64,000 nucleotides of DNA from Augochlora pura (taxonomy: Eukaryota; Arthropoda; Insecta; Hymenoptera; Halictidae): contig NC_135772.1 in assembly GCF_028453695.1 (NCBI RefSeq), positions 14,632,001 to 14,696,000 on the forward strand, given 5' to 3'. The translations under genes and the position numbers were made by a program. Below, in pieces: positions 11,276 to 23,403 of this stretch. Within the stretch, counting starts at the first letter, position 1, and every line of letters starts with the position of its first letter. The notes below the pieces were generated by a model that saw nothing but the letters and a program-made list of their open reading frames with translations, made no database searches and was not told the DNA's origin.

Positions 11276-11738
11276 CTCGACGGAGTCGAGACTGTATCGA
11301 TAAGGGTGATGATAGAGGATCGAAAACGACTATACGGATAGCGAATACAAATACCAAACTACTTAGAGAAGAGGGAAATGAGACTAGCCATTTGGGGCAC
11401 ACTACCCCTGAGTTGGCTCACGCGACTGATCTTATCGCTCGCCAAGTCGAGTCCCGTTCGGGATAGTACGTGTTACGCACACGCGCACCCTTACACGTGA
11501 CCGTATAGGAGACCTATCTTTGCGGACGGAATTGATTCCTTGCATTCGTTATTTGCCTGAGACCCAACCCGATGTCGGCCGGCTCCTCCACCGATCGCGA
11601 TAATTAACCGTGTACTGGAATATTAACGGAGATCCTATCTCCGTGTCGTGCGCCAGCGGAAACTACTCGGAATCCAGGCTAGTACACCGTGCGCTGGCGT
11701 GCAAGTTTCCCCGCGAGAATCTGATGCACCGTCAGATT
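11276..11738. other. cluster of short perfect hairpins
   Basis: Inverted repeats with tiny loops crowd this block. CTCGAC/GTCGAG (11276-11290), TCCCG/CGGGA (11452-11463), ATAGG/CCTAT (11505-11517), ACGGAGAT/ATCTCCGT (11626-11644) and AATCTGA/TCAGATT (11718-11738) have 2-7 base loops. CGCCAGCG/CGCTGGCG (11651-11699) has a longer loop. The block is richer in GC than its flanks. I do not recognise the family; a structured transposon end, an LTR fragment or a non-coding RNA are all possible. Confidence 0.5.
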
Positions 11739-12201
11739 TTTGTCAGTCGGCGAAGTGGCGGAAGCCTCTACGATGGTTCTGAAATGTAAGAAATGTTAAT
11801 TGTAACGGTGCCTTGAGTGATCAGCGCATGTCTGCTGCACCAGAATGGAAAAAATGTTAAACATGCCTCGTCTCTGTTTCTATAGTTACTTTCGACATAA
11901 TTTTAACTTTCGACCTTAATTTCTAAAACAACTTTTTACCTAATTACGTGTACTGTCCATTTAGCATAATGAGTAACTCGCGAAAGGCCACGCATTTTAT
12001 GCGTTTGCAGATAAATTTAAAAAGTTTCAGATCAAATAAAATGATTATATGCTTTTATGAGTTCTTCCGATGAAGTATGCGCGAAATAAAATTCTATTAG
12101 ACTGCAACTTCACGATTTAATATCGACTGCACCGTTTTTCGAGTCGAACATTTATGCACATCTTTTCTGTTAATTAATCTTCACGGTGCTGAGGGTTCCG
12201 G

Positions 12202-12243
12202 GGCTGTCCCATGGACGTGCATATTATAAGTCCACCGGGAGCC
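12202..12243. other. interrupted stem-loop
   Basis: GGCT, CCC and TGGAC (12202-12216) pair with GTCCA, GGG and AGCC (12230-12243). This gives a 12-pair stem with two small internal loops and a 13-base loop. Confidence 0.5.
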
Positions 12244-12960
12244 ATACTGCTTTACCTTGTACAAGCATTTCAAATTGGATTTCCATTATTCGGACAACTT
12301 GTTTAAGCCAATTTATTTTCCTCGAAAAGCATTCGCGTGAATGGGGGCACTCTATGGGGGGAATGGGGTGATACTTTATATTTCTCTTGGTCTAGAAGAA
12401 CCAGAATTAAAAAAAATCTGACAATAATTTTTAGCAGAAAATATTGAATAGTAGAAGCAATTATTTCGTACCATTGGAAGATGAATAATATCCTGCGAAA
12501 TTTATATTTTATAACTGGTGATCACCCCTTGCTAGTTGCGAATGATAACAATATTAACTTCATCCTTTTGCCAATTTCATTTAATTTTGTTGTCGAGATT
12601 GCATGCAAGCATCGCTCTAATATCGCTAAATAATGTTTAAAAAATTGCTACCCTAAATTCTAGGAGATATTATTATGTTTATTATATTCAGTTTATCGTG
12701 CTGAAGTATGTAGCAAGGCGTGGACACGTGTTGATTTGATATGTAAGAGATTCTCGTTATGCCCCGTGGAATCTGCTTTCCCCGATGTCTACAGTTGTCC
12801 CGTCACCATCTGTCATAGTACAAGATTTCGATTCAAACCTGTCCGTGGACCGGACTTCCTCCGGCGTTGCTGCGTGACGGCGCGCATAGCAAGCCCACCG
12901 CACTTCCCTAGGATCTTACGGATTACACCAGGCCTCGGTCTTCGGAGTAACTCAAATCGA

Positions 12961-12979
12961 ACTTAACAGTCGGTTAAGT
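12961..12979. other. 7-bp perfect hairpin
   Basis: ACTTAAC and GTTAAGT flank a 5-base loop. A second hairpin with GTCCG/CGGAC arms is at 12841-12855. Confidence 0.6.
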
Positions 12980-15200
12980 CTGAGGTTAGTACGGGCCGTT
13001 TAGCTAGCCTATTTAGCCCGAAGGACATGAACTGTAAGCCAGCCGGCTACCCCGAACGGCCATCAGAGAGGCATCCGAGGTCATAGAAACTTGCCAGTCT
13101 TATCTCGATTTGCATGAATTCATAGTTTGCGGCTTAGCTCCTTAGACGCAAGGACACCGGAGCTCCCCGTCTACCCGTCAACTTGCTCTTTCTTTGGAAT
13201 TAACCGCGTCGCTACAATATTTAATGACAATACGTTGCTGGTGCTAAGACAACTAGTTTTCACGATAGTTCGAATTGGCTTGGATTTTTAATTCCTCAGG
13301 ATTGGTTTTTGAAGGTGGCAGTCATAAAATGGTACTTCATATTTGACCATTTTCCTCCACGATTAAATCACTTCGGACGGATGTTTGCAGCTTATTTTAT
13401 CGGAACCGGGTGTCGCGGATTGGCCGAACTTACATAGACGACAGTCGTCACCGCGTGATCCGATTAGCCCGAAAGTATTGCAATCATCGAAGTAAACGGC
13501 ACGAAGGAAACTAGATCAACGGCAATTTACGCAGCCGATCGGGATGATAGAGGAGTAACGACTTTTACTTCCATGGCGAAAGCAGTCCAATAATGGATGT
13601 TCCAGAGTGAATCTCCTTGAACGAGGCCAATCGGCGGTGGCCATTTTACGCGAAACACGGCATTAGGGCTTGGCACTGATGGACGTGCACGCGACTTTCA
13701 AAGTTTTTCGCGGGAATGGGCCGTCCTGTACGGAAGGCGCGTTACATTATTTATCTTATTTATCGGAGTTTGCGCCATTTTCTGATCTGATTCCGCGATA
13801 GCGGTCACGTACGGCCCGTGGCGACGGAGACAACACACAAGGTGGCGTGCCAGAAAATTATTATATGCCTTACTTTGCCGTCCGTCTGCCGAGTGAATAT
13901 TTTATTAATTCCATAAAGAGCGCGCCCGCCACCGTTGTCGATCCGCGTATGCACCCGGTAAGCTTCTGCCCGTTCAAAACTTACGCGAAACTATCGCCCT
14001 TTGTTCGGTCATAATTGCCCTCCGGATTGGCCAAAGTATGGAAGCCAGATTTTATGGTTCATTGTGCGCTATTTACGACCCCGATCGGTTGACGAAGGTT
14101 CTTTTTGATTTTCTGTGGTTTTATGCAAATTGTTGATGCGATGTATTGATAGAGAAATTCAAAATTAAAGTAGAATTTCAAATCAAGAAACATTTATTTT
14201 TCTTCCTTTTATTTTGAAAATAAGAAGTATAGTCTATCACTAGACAGACTGGTAGAGACAGTTCATTATGCATGGAATATATTGAAAATATCTAAGTGGT
14301 TTTGTTTATTCACTAATGTTCTAGTATTTATGTCTAATAGATGAAATTTCATGTTTGAGAACCAAATAAAATTCACATCGTTAAACTTATTTTTATAGAT
14401 ACTAAAAGAGGGAGAAAATTTATTTATTTGTTGAGAAGATTTTATATGTTGGAAACAAAGAAAAATGTTAAACGCGGTTTCTTGTACATTAGATACAAAT
14501 GCATGAATATCCACTACAGTCATTAAATTACTCTACATTTTTCATAAAACATTCATAACGCTCACAGAAGCAATTTGTATACACTTGATTCAACGTTTTG
14601 ATATACTTTTATACTTCCAAATATTCATCCACCATTGATACAATTTCCTCGATGTTTTTATTCACTTTATTGATTCAATTTCGATTTTAATTCCAATATT
14701 TATATCATGCCTATTTTACATCGTGCTTTTAATGATTACTGGACTTTAAAGAATGATACTTGAACTTTATTCCTTCGAGAACATAGACGTGCTAAGAATA
14801 TTTTTCTCGGAGAGCTAGATCGGAAAATGAACGGCTTACCTTCATCTTTTATAATGTAGATCAATAAATCATACTAAAAAGATGCGCAGTTCTAATATTA
14901 ATACGTCCATATTAGACCGCAAAAGGTCAAACAATGATTCAAATTATATAACAGTCGCAAGTGATATTTTTATCACTCTATTTTTATAGAAACGTCACGG
15001 GAGGAAGAATATTCCAAAATAAAAAAAAAACATATTAAATACATTTTGAGATCACTGTTCATTACATAGAAAAATGATGCACACATATAGATTTTTCTTG
15101 CTTAGAATAAAAATTGTTAAATACCTTGCATAATCAGTAATCCTCACCTCGATGTAACAGTCAATTGACAACTAAAGATCGAGTAAAAGTTCTGTCGTCT

Positions 15201-16260
15201 CGTCCAGCCTAAGCAACGATTTCAAACAGAAAAATGTTCCGATAATGAAGAGTCTCCTATATTACTTGTCTGTCCGTAACGGCGCTGCGCAGCGCGACCC
15301 GACGCCCAGATAAAAATTCGCATTCTTCCCCGTGCGTGGGCGGCGGTGTTCACCCGATCGTTGAAACGAAGCCGAACGATTTTATCATAGTGAATTATTC
15401 CGCGTTCCAGGAGTCTCCCCCGATCTCCTCTTGCACGATCTTCAACCCCAGCGAAAGAGCGATCCCGGCCTAGCATAGGGGGGGAGAAACACTGACATTT
15501 TTTAATGAATGCAAAAGTTTGAATTTTCATGGGGGCCGGACGGTCTGAGGATACGCGATAATCATTAGACATAGATTCGCAAGGGGTGACTGTCCGTTCC
15601 CCCGATCCGTTCGCTCGCTCCCTCCACCCGGCACCTGGCCGTGCCTGCCTAGCACCGTACTTATCCACCGAAATTCAGGGTCCCTCCGACGTCACCCCAC
15701 CCTCATTCTGCAGGATGCAGTTCCGCTCGCAAACTCAAACTGCAGCCGTGAGGGATGCACAGGGTGGCTAGGTGGTGCAGTCGGTTACCATGGCGACCCA
15801 TCGTCACTGGACACTCTCATCCCACGTTCCACCTACGTTCAACCCCCCTGTGCACGGTGATCCAGCGGCCGGACAACATCGTCCCATGCCGAGCCAAAAA
15901 CACTGGTCTCTTATTACGCGGCTAAGCCCGTGAATTGTCTTCCCTCCGAGCCCCGTTTCAGCGTACGCCTTTCATGCGATCCCGCCGAAAACCTAGGCTC
16001 AATCCGATTTCCGAACCTCCCCGCGGCCCTTCCTTTAAGATCATGCCCCACCGTTCGGCCGTGATCGCCGGGAAAACGCGGTGCTCGGACGCGAATATTT
16101 CGCTGAGCTTCCACGATTCTGTCGGGGAATAAAACGTAGTCGCGTTCGTCGATTCCGACGCGGTATTTCAAGATATATTTTCGGTATTTGAGGAAACATT
16201 TTACGGAAGACAGGTGACGAATGGTTTCTTCTTCGTTGTCATTTCCACCGCAGGTGTGAG
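15201..16260. other. GC-rich block with minus-strand open frames, no recognised gene
   Basis: Minus-strand frames of 148 codons (15222-15668) and 175 codons (15914-16441) stay open here, but they show no domain and their composition changes with local GC. The second crosses from GC-rich into AT-rich DNA. I regard both as chance frames or at most unrecognised exon fragments. Confidence 0.3.
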
Positions 16261-18800
16261 CACAATTTTCGTTTTTTAACAACTGTTGGGCGGAATAAAT
16301 TATTGTAAGTAAGATGATTAGGTATTTTTTATAGCAACACATACTCAAATAGTTTAGAAATGGCGAAATTTTTATTGCATGCTTTGCATGAGTAGGTTGC
16401 GGATTTTTATGCAAAATAAATATTGTTTGCATCAATTGCAAGAAATGGAACTAAGTAACGAATTTGGTCTTTCTGTAACAATTTTAATAGATTTAAAGAT
16501 AATACTTACTATTTTAAATATCAGCTACCCTGTTTTGTCATAATTGCATTAAATCTGTAGTTTATATATAATTTTAAATTGAAATTCTGACTCCTAATAG
16601 ATTTTATATGATTGTCATACATAATATTAAGTACAATTCTTCACTTCTGTTTAATACATTCTTGTAATGCCTTGTCTTTTATTCTCCTTTGTTGATTTAC
16701 AGTATGGAACTATAATAGTAAGCTATAAAGACTATAGCATAAATTTTTTATAAACTGGTCTAAATGACTTGAATTTTTTTGATAAATTTTATTACTTTCT
16801 TTTTTAATTTTTCTATTAATTGAAATTAAAAAATATTAAAAATTCTTGTCTTTTTAATTTTTAATCTGAACCTGTAACGAAAATTTAAAAAATATATTTG
16901 ATAATTCTCAGTAACTCATATGCAATATTAATTTAACAAAACACCAACTATTTACACATGTTCCTTATATTCCGAAATATTAAATTATTGTCAAAGAATT
17001 AATTGTGATTACATGAATCATTATCTACTGAAGTTTAACATATAAAAACACTAATTACCCGTTTATATATTTCGTAATATCACTATAAAAGAAACGATTG
17101 TTGCATGAATTATTTCCAAACGAAGCAGAAATTTTGCAATATCTTGATTTGTTTATTTGTAGAGTACAATGTAATATAGAAATGTACACGATGCAGTAGC
17201 ATAAATAGATCTGGAAACATGCATATCATTAACAACTACTAAGGACATGTTCGTGTAACATAACCTATTACGAATACAATCGTAACTAAATTAATTTCCT
17301 GGATAGAAAATTTGGCTCTATTGTTATATTGATTATTCATATCTCTCGAAACACATGGTTCAATTATCATTGTAATTTGTTAGTTAAAAATCTATGCATT
17401 ATATCGTAAACAGCATTGCATGTGCATAATTATTTTTTGAAAGACAGATACCTGCGTCAAATCGGTACTAAACATAATTAATAAACAGTTAATATTGCAT
17501 TTTAATCAATACTGAATAATTGCTTTGGTAGCTTCTAGTAATTCTTGACTTTTAATTCATCAACTCGGAGACTAATTCTCGACTAAATAAATAATTTTAT
17601 TAACCTATAAATCGAACGCAGAATTTTAATTGGAGCACATAATTCTAAATCGTTTACTTTTCCTGATTACACGAGACGTTCGGCCATGAAAGCGATTCTA
17701 ATTATACAACGATGAGGTTGGAATTTCAAAACTAATCAAACAAATTATCCGCCTTCGTTTGGCAAATGAAACGGCAGTTCACCGCAGGTTTTATGTAAGC
17801 GTTGGGAGCGTGACGTCTTAATATCAAGTATCCGTCGACTAACCGGATGACAACCACACCCTACCTTTGTCACGCGAGAGGCGACTTTTCGAATCCACCT
17901 CAAGCTGACATAATTAATGAAACACAGGGAGTGGAAAGTGTAAGCATTTTAACGAGCGAAGTCTCTCAAAATTCTAGATCGTCTCGTCGAGTTCAACAAT
18001 GAATTTATATAACATCGACCTATAGAAAAACGTCGCCATGTCCGCAACAAGATTATTAATTCGCGCGAAAGGAAAAGATTAAATTATTTTACAAATATCC
18101 TAACGAGTCGCGAAACATCTGATGTAATCACCTTTTACATTTCTCGATCGACTCGGAACTAATCAATCAATTACTTAGAAAAATGCGCGTGTTAACCTTT
18201 TACAATCGGAAGGTATCTCGAAGTATTAATTCTATTGGGATACGATCGTGAATGGAGCACGCCTGGATATTCTATAACATTTCATTTAATTCAATTTCAT
18301 TTCATTTCATTCAATCGTTATATGCATTTAAGCTTACAAAATTCTGATAAAACATTTATGTCGAACCCGCGGGTTGTTTAAATAGTTCTGAAATCGTTAC
18401 CTGAAATGAAGATTAAAAGTGTTTCAGCGGCGTAATTCGAGATTCGAAGGGTTCAACGATTCGTTACAGAAATCGGAAAAAATTGAAGTCTTCAGCACCT
18501 TTGCTTATTAAGTTCGAACAGTCGGAAAATTCTTTGTACCTAGTTTTCTATCAGCTCATGCTGTTTCTGATGTTACAAACTCCGATTTCTGCTTGCATAT
18601 TCGGTAAGAATTAGTTGAACAAAGTTAGCTGTTTCTATAGCCGCAAAGCAGAAAACAGACTTTATTTTTCTAATTTTTAATTATTGTTAGAGCTATAGTT
18701 AGCTAGCTGAGCTATAGACTTGCTGCTGGCATGCTATGAAGGCGATCCACTATTCTACTTGGTATTTAAAAAGACGTAATAAAGTCTTTCAATTGCCGTG
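16261..18800. other. AT-rich spacer
   Basis: No coding or RNA gene signal. The only visible simple repeat is an (ATTTC)n-like run near 18279-18312. Confidence 0.55.
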
Positions 18801-19920
18801 ACAGCGAGAAGAATTGTTTATGATTAAAAATTGATGAGTTAGGTGGAAGAAATCTTTTCTCGCCAAGGAAATCGCGGGGTCAGCCGCCCACAGGTTTCGG
18901 CGATCGCAACTCTGTTTCATTCTTTCCTCAAGGACGGTTTTCTCTCGGTGGTCGCCAATAGTCGGCGCGGAACCGTGACAGCCACGTTTATGGATACTAA
19001 ACCGAGTCCATTGCGAAGTAGTCGAACGGGATTGATCGATCGAACTTGACAATATGATCAACCGTTTGCCACTGCGTATCCGTATTATCGCGTTGGCGAG
19101 GGGGTGCACAACACCCCTAAAGTGTGTCCTGCTGGCACAGTGACCCTGTTACCCGTGCCACAACCGAACACATTCTCGCCCCGGGAACACACGTCCACGT
19201 TCATGGCCGGGCACGAGGTGTGTTCCACCCCCGCGCGCCACCGCCGTGCCGTGCCGTACAGTTCCGTTCCGTGCCGTCTGCCGTGTGTACACGGATACAC
19301 GCACGTATTGTGCCCGTCGATACCGATCAAATACCGAAGATTCTGAGGCAGCCCGAGCGCACGTGCCCTTCGACCGAGACGCCTGTTGCTCGTCACCTCT
19401 TCCTACGAAATATTCGTGGATTTTGTGCTTCCGATGCTTCCGATCGGGAGGCCGTCGACGCGCCAAACCCGTTCCCGCGCCCGTCCCCGCAACAACCCCG
19501 CGCCGCCCGTCCCCGACCCCGTTCCACGTCTGTTATGCCCGTGCAAACTTTCCGCGAATGGGATGCGGGTGAAGGCCGCTGGGCTCGTTGACTGACAAAG
19601 GATTACGATTCACCGAGTTACACGTTATTGAATAGACACGCAATTCGGCCACTTCACATCCTGCCGTTTTCAATACGATCAACCCTCTTTCAATTTTTTC
19701 CTTATTGGCCTGCGCGCGGCCGTGCCGAGGTTTCAATGCGCTCCGTCCGCGCCCGCGCCCGCGTCCGCGCCGCGCCGCGCCGCTTCCGCACGAAAAATTT
19801 CCTGCTCGATTTAGCAAGACGTTCTTGACGTATTTGCCGCTGCATTAACCACAATTGAGTAAACACGCGTTTCCACGCCGGCGGATCGAGTATTTCTAAG
19901 TTGCTCACGATCCGCGAATG
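18800..19920. other. CpG-rich island
   Basis: Abrupt GC- and CpG-rich segment between AT-rich flanks, with frames open in most directions. The frames at 19104-19595 (plus) and 19085-19466 (minus) overlap and share no known motif, as expected for GC-rich DNA. It could be a promoter island. I cannot assign a strand. Confidence 0.35.
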
Positions 19921-22900
19921 CGGGAGAATCGATGGCTAGTTGTTGATAGAAAACCACTAAGGTTAGATCAGTTACTTGACACTCTGTGCTTTATTTTACT
20001 AAATAAATTGCCTTACATTTTTCCTAATTATTAGTTTTATAAAACGTAGTGCATATTATATAGAATACAATCGTATGACAGTAATAGCATACAATATACT
20101 TTAAAATTTCATAAAGATGACTCAAGGTATCTTTTCACATTTCCCAATGAGGTTTTGCTAATCTGAATAAAAAACTCATTGCTGTACGATTTTCTTCATA
20201 TTTACACTGTTTGGAAGTTTTTCGATTGCAATAATTTCATGGAAGAACAAGAAAATATACATTATGTACAATAATAACCAATAATAACCATTTCAACAGT
20301 AAATCTGAAATAATTTTTCTGGTCCGTGGTATTTATATTCTATTTAACAAAATAAATTTGTATGCATACGAAATTTATTCTTGTGACTCCTACCAACAGT
20401 TTTACCACTTGACAATTTTTTAAATCTAAACCTTATTTGTTAGAAAAATTATTTTGGAACGTAATAGAATAATTTTAGTGGTGCCTCGGAGTCACCACTC
20501 CAGTGCAAAGGGTTAATATAACGGAATAACATTCAAACTTAACAAGCTGTCACTAAAAATTTGCAAGCCAGTGAGCATTACGCCATGTTTCTAGGAAAGT
20601 AAATGATCTTTTGGCGCATCCGGTAAGTGCCTACACGTACATATTATATATGCATATGTTTACTATACCGTCCGGACGAAAATCGTCGACCCCGGGTAAC
20701 AAGTGCGCTCAATCAACCAATTACAAGAGGAATCTTGATCGATCGATGGACGATCGATGCGAAGTTCACTTGATTCGTCGAAACCAATAGACGCGGAACG
20801 TGTGTATGACGGTCGACTACGGGCTCGTTACCGGTCTGTGTGCCCATGCACGTGCACTGCACGTAACGTTACATACACGCTCGCCCATATAATATATACA
20901 CCTACACGCGTCACACCCCGCGCGTCACATCCCCTGTTTATTTCCACAATCAGCCGAGTCATAATACTATTATCAAGGGGTGTACCACGGGGTGAACCAC
21001 TGCATCAGTGTATCGTGGTACGCGACCCACTGATACGATGACCCTATTGAATGGACGATATTCTGTGTAGGAGAACCAATGGTTAGGCTTCAAGTTCGAT
21101 CGGATTTTGGCGTTTCCATATGTTGTAAACCTGCCCAACGAAATTTTCGTCCGGGCCAACCCCTTGCTTCCAGGCCGAGTCCGAGGGGTACCGTGAACTA
21201 GGCGTTTCTATCCTCCTGATGTTTCATTACGTCAAAATCATCTAATAGATGTTGTAATTCCGTGTATTTTACATTATACTGCTTGAAATTGTATTAGTTT
21301 ACATAGTAATTTTTATTTTAGACACTTTAAAGTTGTACAGATTATAATTAATATTGATAAGATATTCCAACGATTGTTTAAATTGCAACTACATTGACTC
21401 GACTGTGAGTACAATCAAGTCAGTAAAAAATAGATTAGCTTAGACCTTCGAAATAATTAAGGCTAGTTTTTAGTTTAAACACAGCTTTGAGTTAATTTCT
21501 TAGAGATGAATTAATAGGATCAGAAATTAGAGAAATGTTGCTTTAAAGAATATTTAACGAATTTACATGAATTTACTGTGAACAAAAAAGTCTATAATTT
21601 ACTTATAAGTTAGAGAATTAAGGAAAAACGCTGTTCGATAAATCTATACGAAAAACGTACAAAATTGCACCAAATCAATTTGCTAAATGAAATGTACAAG
21701 TAAATACTGACAATGTACAATCTTGTTCAAACCATATTTCTGAAACTCAGCATACAAATTTACTATGCACGATTTGTTAAAAATAATTTTTCTGAGATGG
21801 TAAGTAGCTAATATTTTCATCCAGGTGTAGCGATCGAAGACATTCAAAAGATAAAAGGTGTGAGCGGCGCGAGCCGCATTGAAACCGGAATGTTCGACTT
21901 TCACTCAATATACCGCTAATATGCGTACGCGTTGATTTATTGTGACGGCGTACCCGTTGTTGCCGGTAATTTTATCTTCATCGAATGTTTTTCCAGGAAA
22001 TCAAAATCAAATGGGAGTATTAATATCTCATTGTACGGGCGCGTGTCGGCGACACTTTCCCGGCGTGCGCGCCGCGGTTCTCTTATATATGTATATCGGT
22101 TTATTTCCCTCCCCCCTTTTTTCGCGCGCGCATTAAAGCGAGCATATCCACGCTAGTCCCACATACGACGAATCAATCGGCGGCAGCGGCGGCGGCGGCG
22201 GGTGTCGCGCCGGTCGCTTTTGGGGAATAACAAAATATTCGCGGTCGTCGAAACAATTACACGACGCCGACGCCCCGCGCCGGGTCGCGTTATCAAAATC
22301 GGTCGGCGGTATCAATGAATGTAATGACAAAGTGTTTCCGGGTAATCAGCATAAATATGAAATGCCCGTTGAGATCGGCCCAGGCGAAAGGAATTTTCAC
22401 TGAAAATTTAATGCGGCAAGTTAATCAACCGGTGACAGATTATTTTTTAACATCGATCCGCTGTTCGCCGCGTACGCTGCTTCATTTCACCGTTCACGCT
22501 CATCTTTCCCGTTGATCTGCAAACTGTTTCGTGTAATGCGATCGGCTATTTCTGCGGAATTGCGAAATTTCCGGGCACCGACACTGCTATCAATGACATT
22601 ATGCGAAAAGATTGCATTCTAGTTTGTTCTCAAGTACAGTTTCTTGAAAGATTAACATGATTTTAGGTGCAACATAGCAAGACGAATATTGAGATGTTTG
22701 TTACAAAGTTGAGAATTTATTGAAGATTTTATTCGGATTATAATTCATTCGATGAAGATTTTATTCGAATAGAAATCTATTCACAACAGAAATTCATACG
22801 AAAAATAATCAATGTGTATAAAAATGATAGATTATGAAGCGTTTTTTAATAGCTTATTGATTTATCTCTTCTCATATGTCACATCGGACAGTTTGTTACC

Positions 22901-22940
22901 TTTTGGTGGATTGATCATTGATGCATAATTGAATAATTTT
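19921..22940. other. spacer with a palindrome and a GGC-rich patch
   Basis: AT-rich DNA carries a near-perfect palindrome at 20477-20499, a CpG-richer block at 20.7-21.2 kb and another at 21.9-22.5 kb with a short GGC run near 22180-22200. No supportable gene. Confidence 0.45.
20477..20499. other. near-perfect 23-bp palindrome
   Basis: AGTGGTG (20477-20483) and CACCACT (20493-20499) flank a centre in which CTC/GAG also pair, with only one C-T mismatch. GTGCAAAGGGTTAA follows directly. Confidence 0.7.
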
Positions 22941-22941
22941 T

Positions 22942-23403
22942 CTAAATTTCGCACAACCTTCCCATAACGCAGATAACACTGCCAACCTTTTCCGTTCGTT
23001 TCCCATGCCTCAAAGCGATAAATTGCTTGTTAGCTTCGTGCACCGTACCTATCGACGCTATCAACGGTAATTGTTCCTTCGCTAAGTAAATAACCGAGTA
23101 TAAATTTCGGGGGAACTCTTGCCAAACTCTCCGCAACTGTTGCTCGAATGTCTGTTAGATTGTGAATACAGTGAGTTTCGAAGGTTATTGCGTATAAAGA
23201 TGGTCCCTTCTTGATAACGCCGTTCTAAGATAGCGTAGTTTCGCAAGCAAGTGGCGTATCTTGATTGGAATCTTCAACCCCGCCGGTATCCAACCCTTGC
23301 AGCCGTTGCACAGAAGATTCTCGTATTGTGCGTAAGAATCGATAGCTTGTATCCAATCGTGGTACGATTCCGAACAAAGCTTAGTTACTTTAAGACTATG
23401 CAT
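22942..23403 (-). pseudogene. coding-like minus-strand block, unrecognised
   Basis: Two open segments lie in the same minus-strand frame. One runs from ATG at 23403 to TAA at 23185 (72 residues). The other, from 23136 to TAG at 22942 (64 residues), can be extended upstream to about 23154. A second in-frame stop (TAA) lies between them. Composition is protein-like and GC is above the AT-rich flanks. A possible acceptor (CTAACAG) just precedes the second segment, but no adequate donor gives a normal intron. Residues such as the C-X2-C pair near residue 32 of the first part suggest no family to me. It could be a decayed gene or transposon remnant, or chance. Confidence 0.22.

Larger units (their letters stand above)
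11861..15200. other. mixed spacer, structured around 12.2 and 12.8-13.0 kb
   Basis: AT-rich stretches alternate with GC-richer blocks at 12.74-13.2 and 13.4-14.1 kb. Hairpins occur at 12202-12243, 12841-12855 and 12961-12979. The 14.1-15.2 kb part is featureless AT-rich DNA. No gene is supported. Confidence 0.45.

Noticed and set aside
19085..19908. Up to 155-codon frames on both strands
   Set aside because: High GC removes stop codons in every frame; no motif and mutual overlap.
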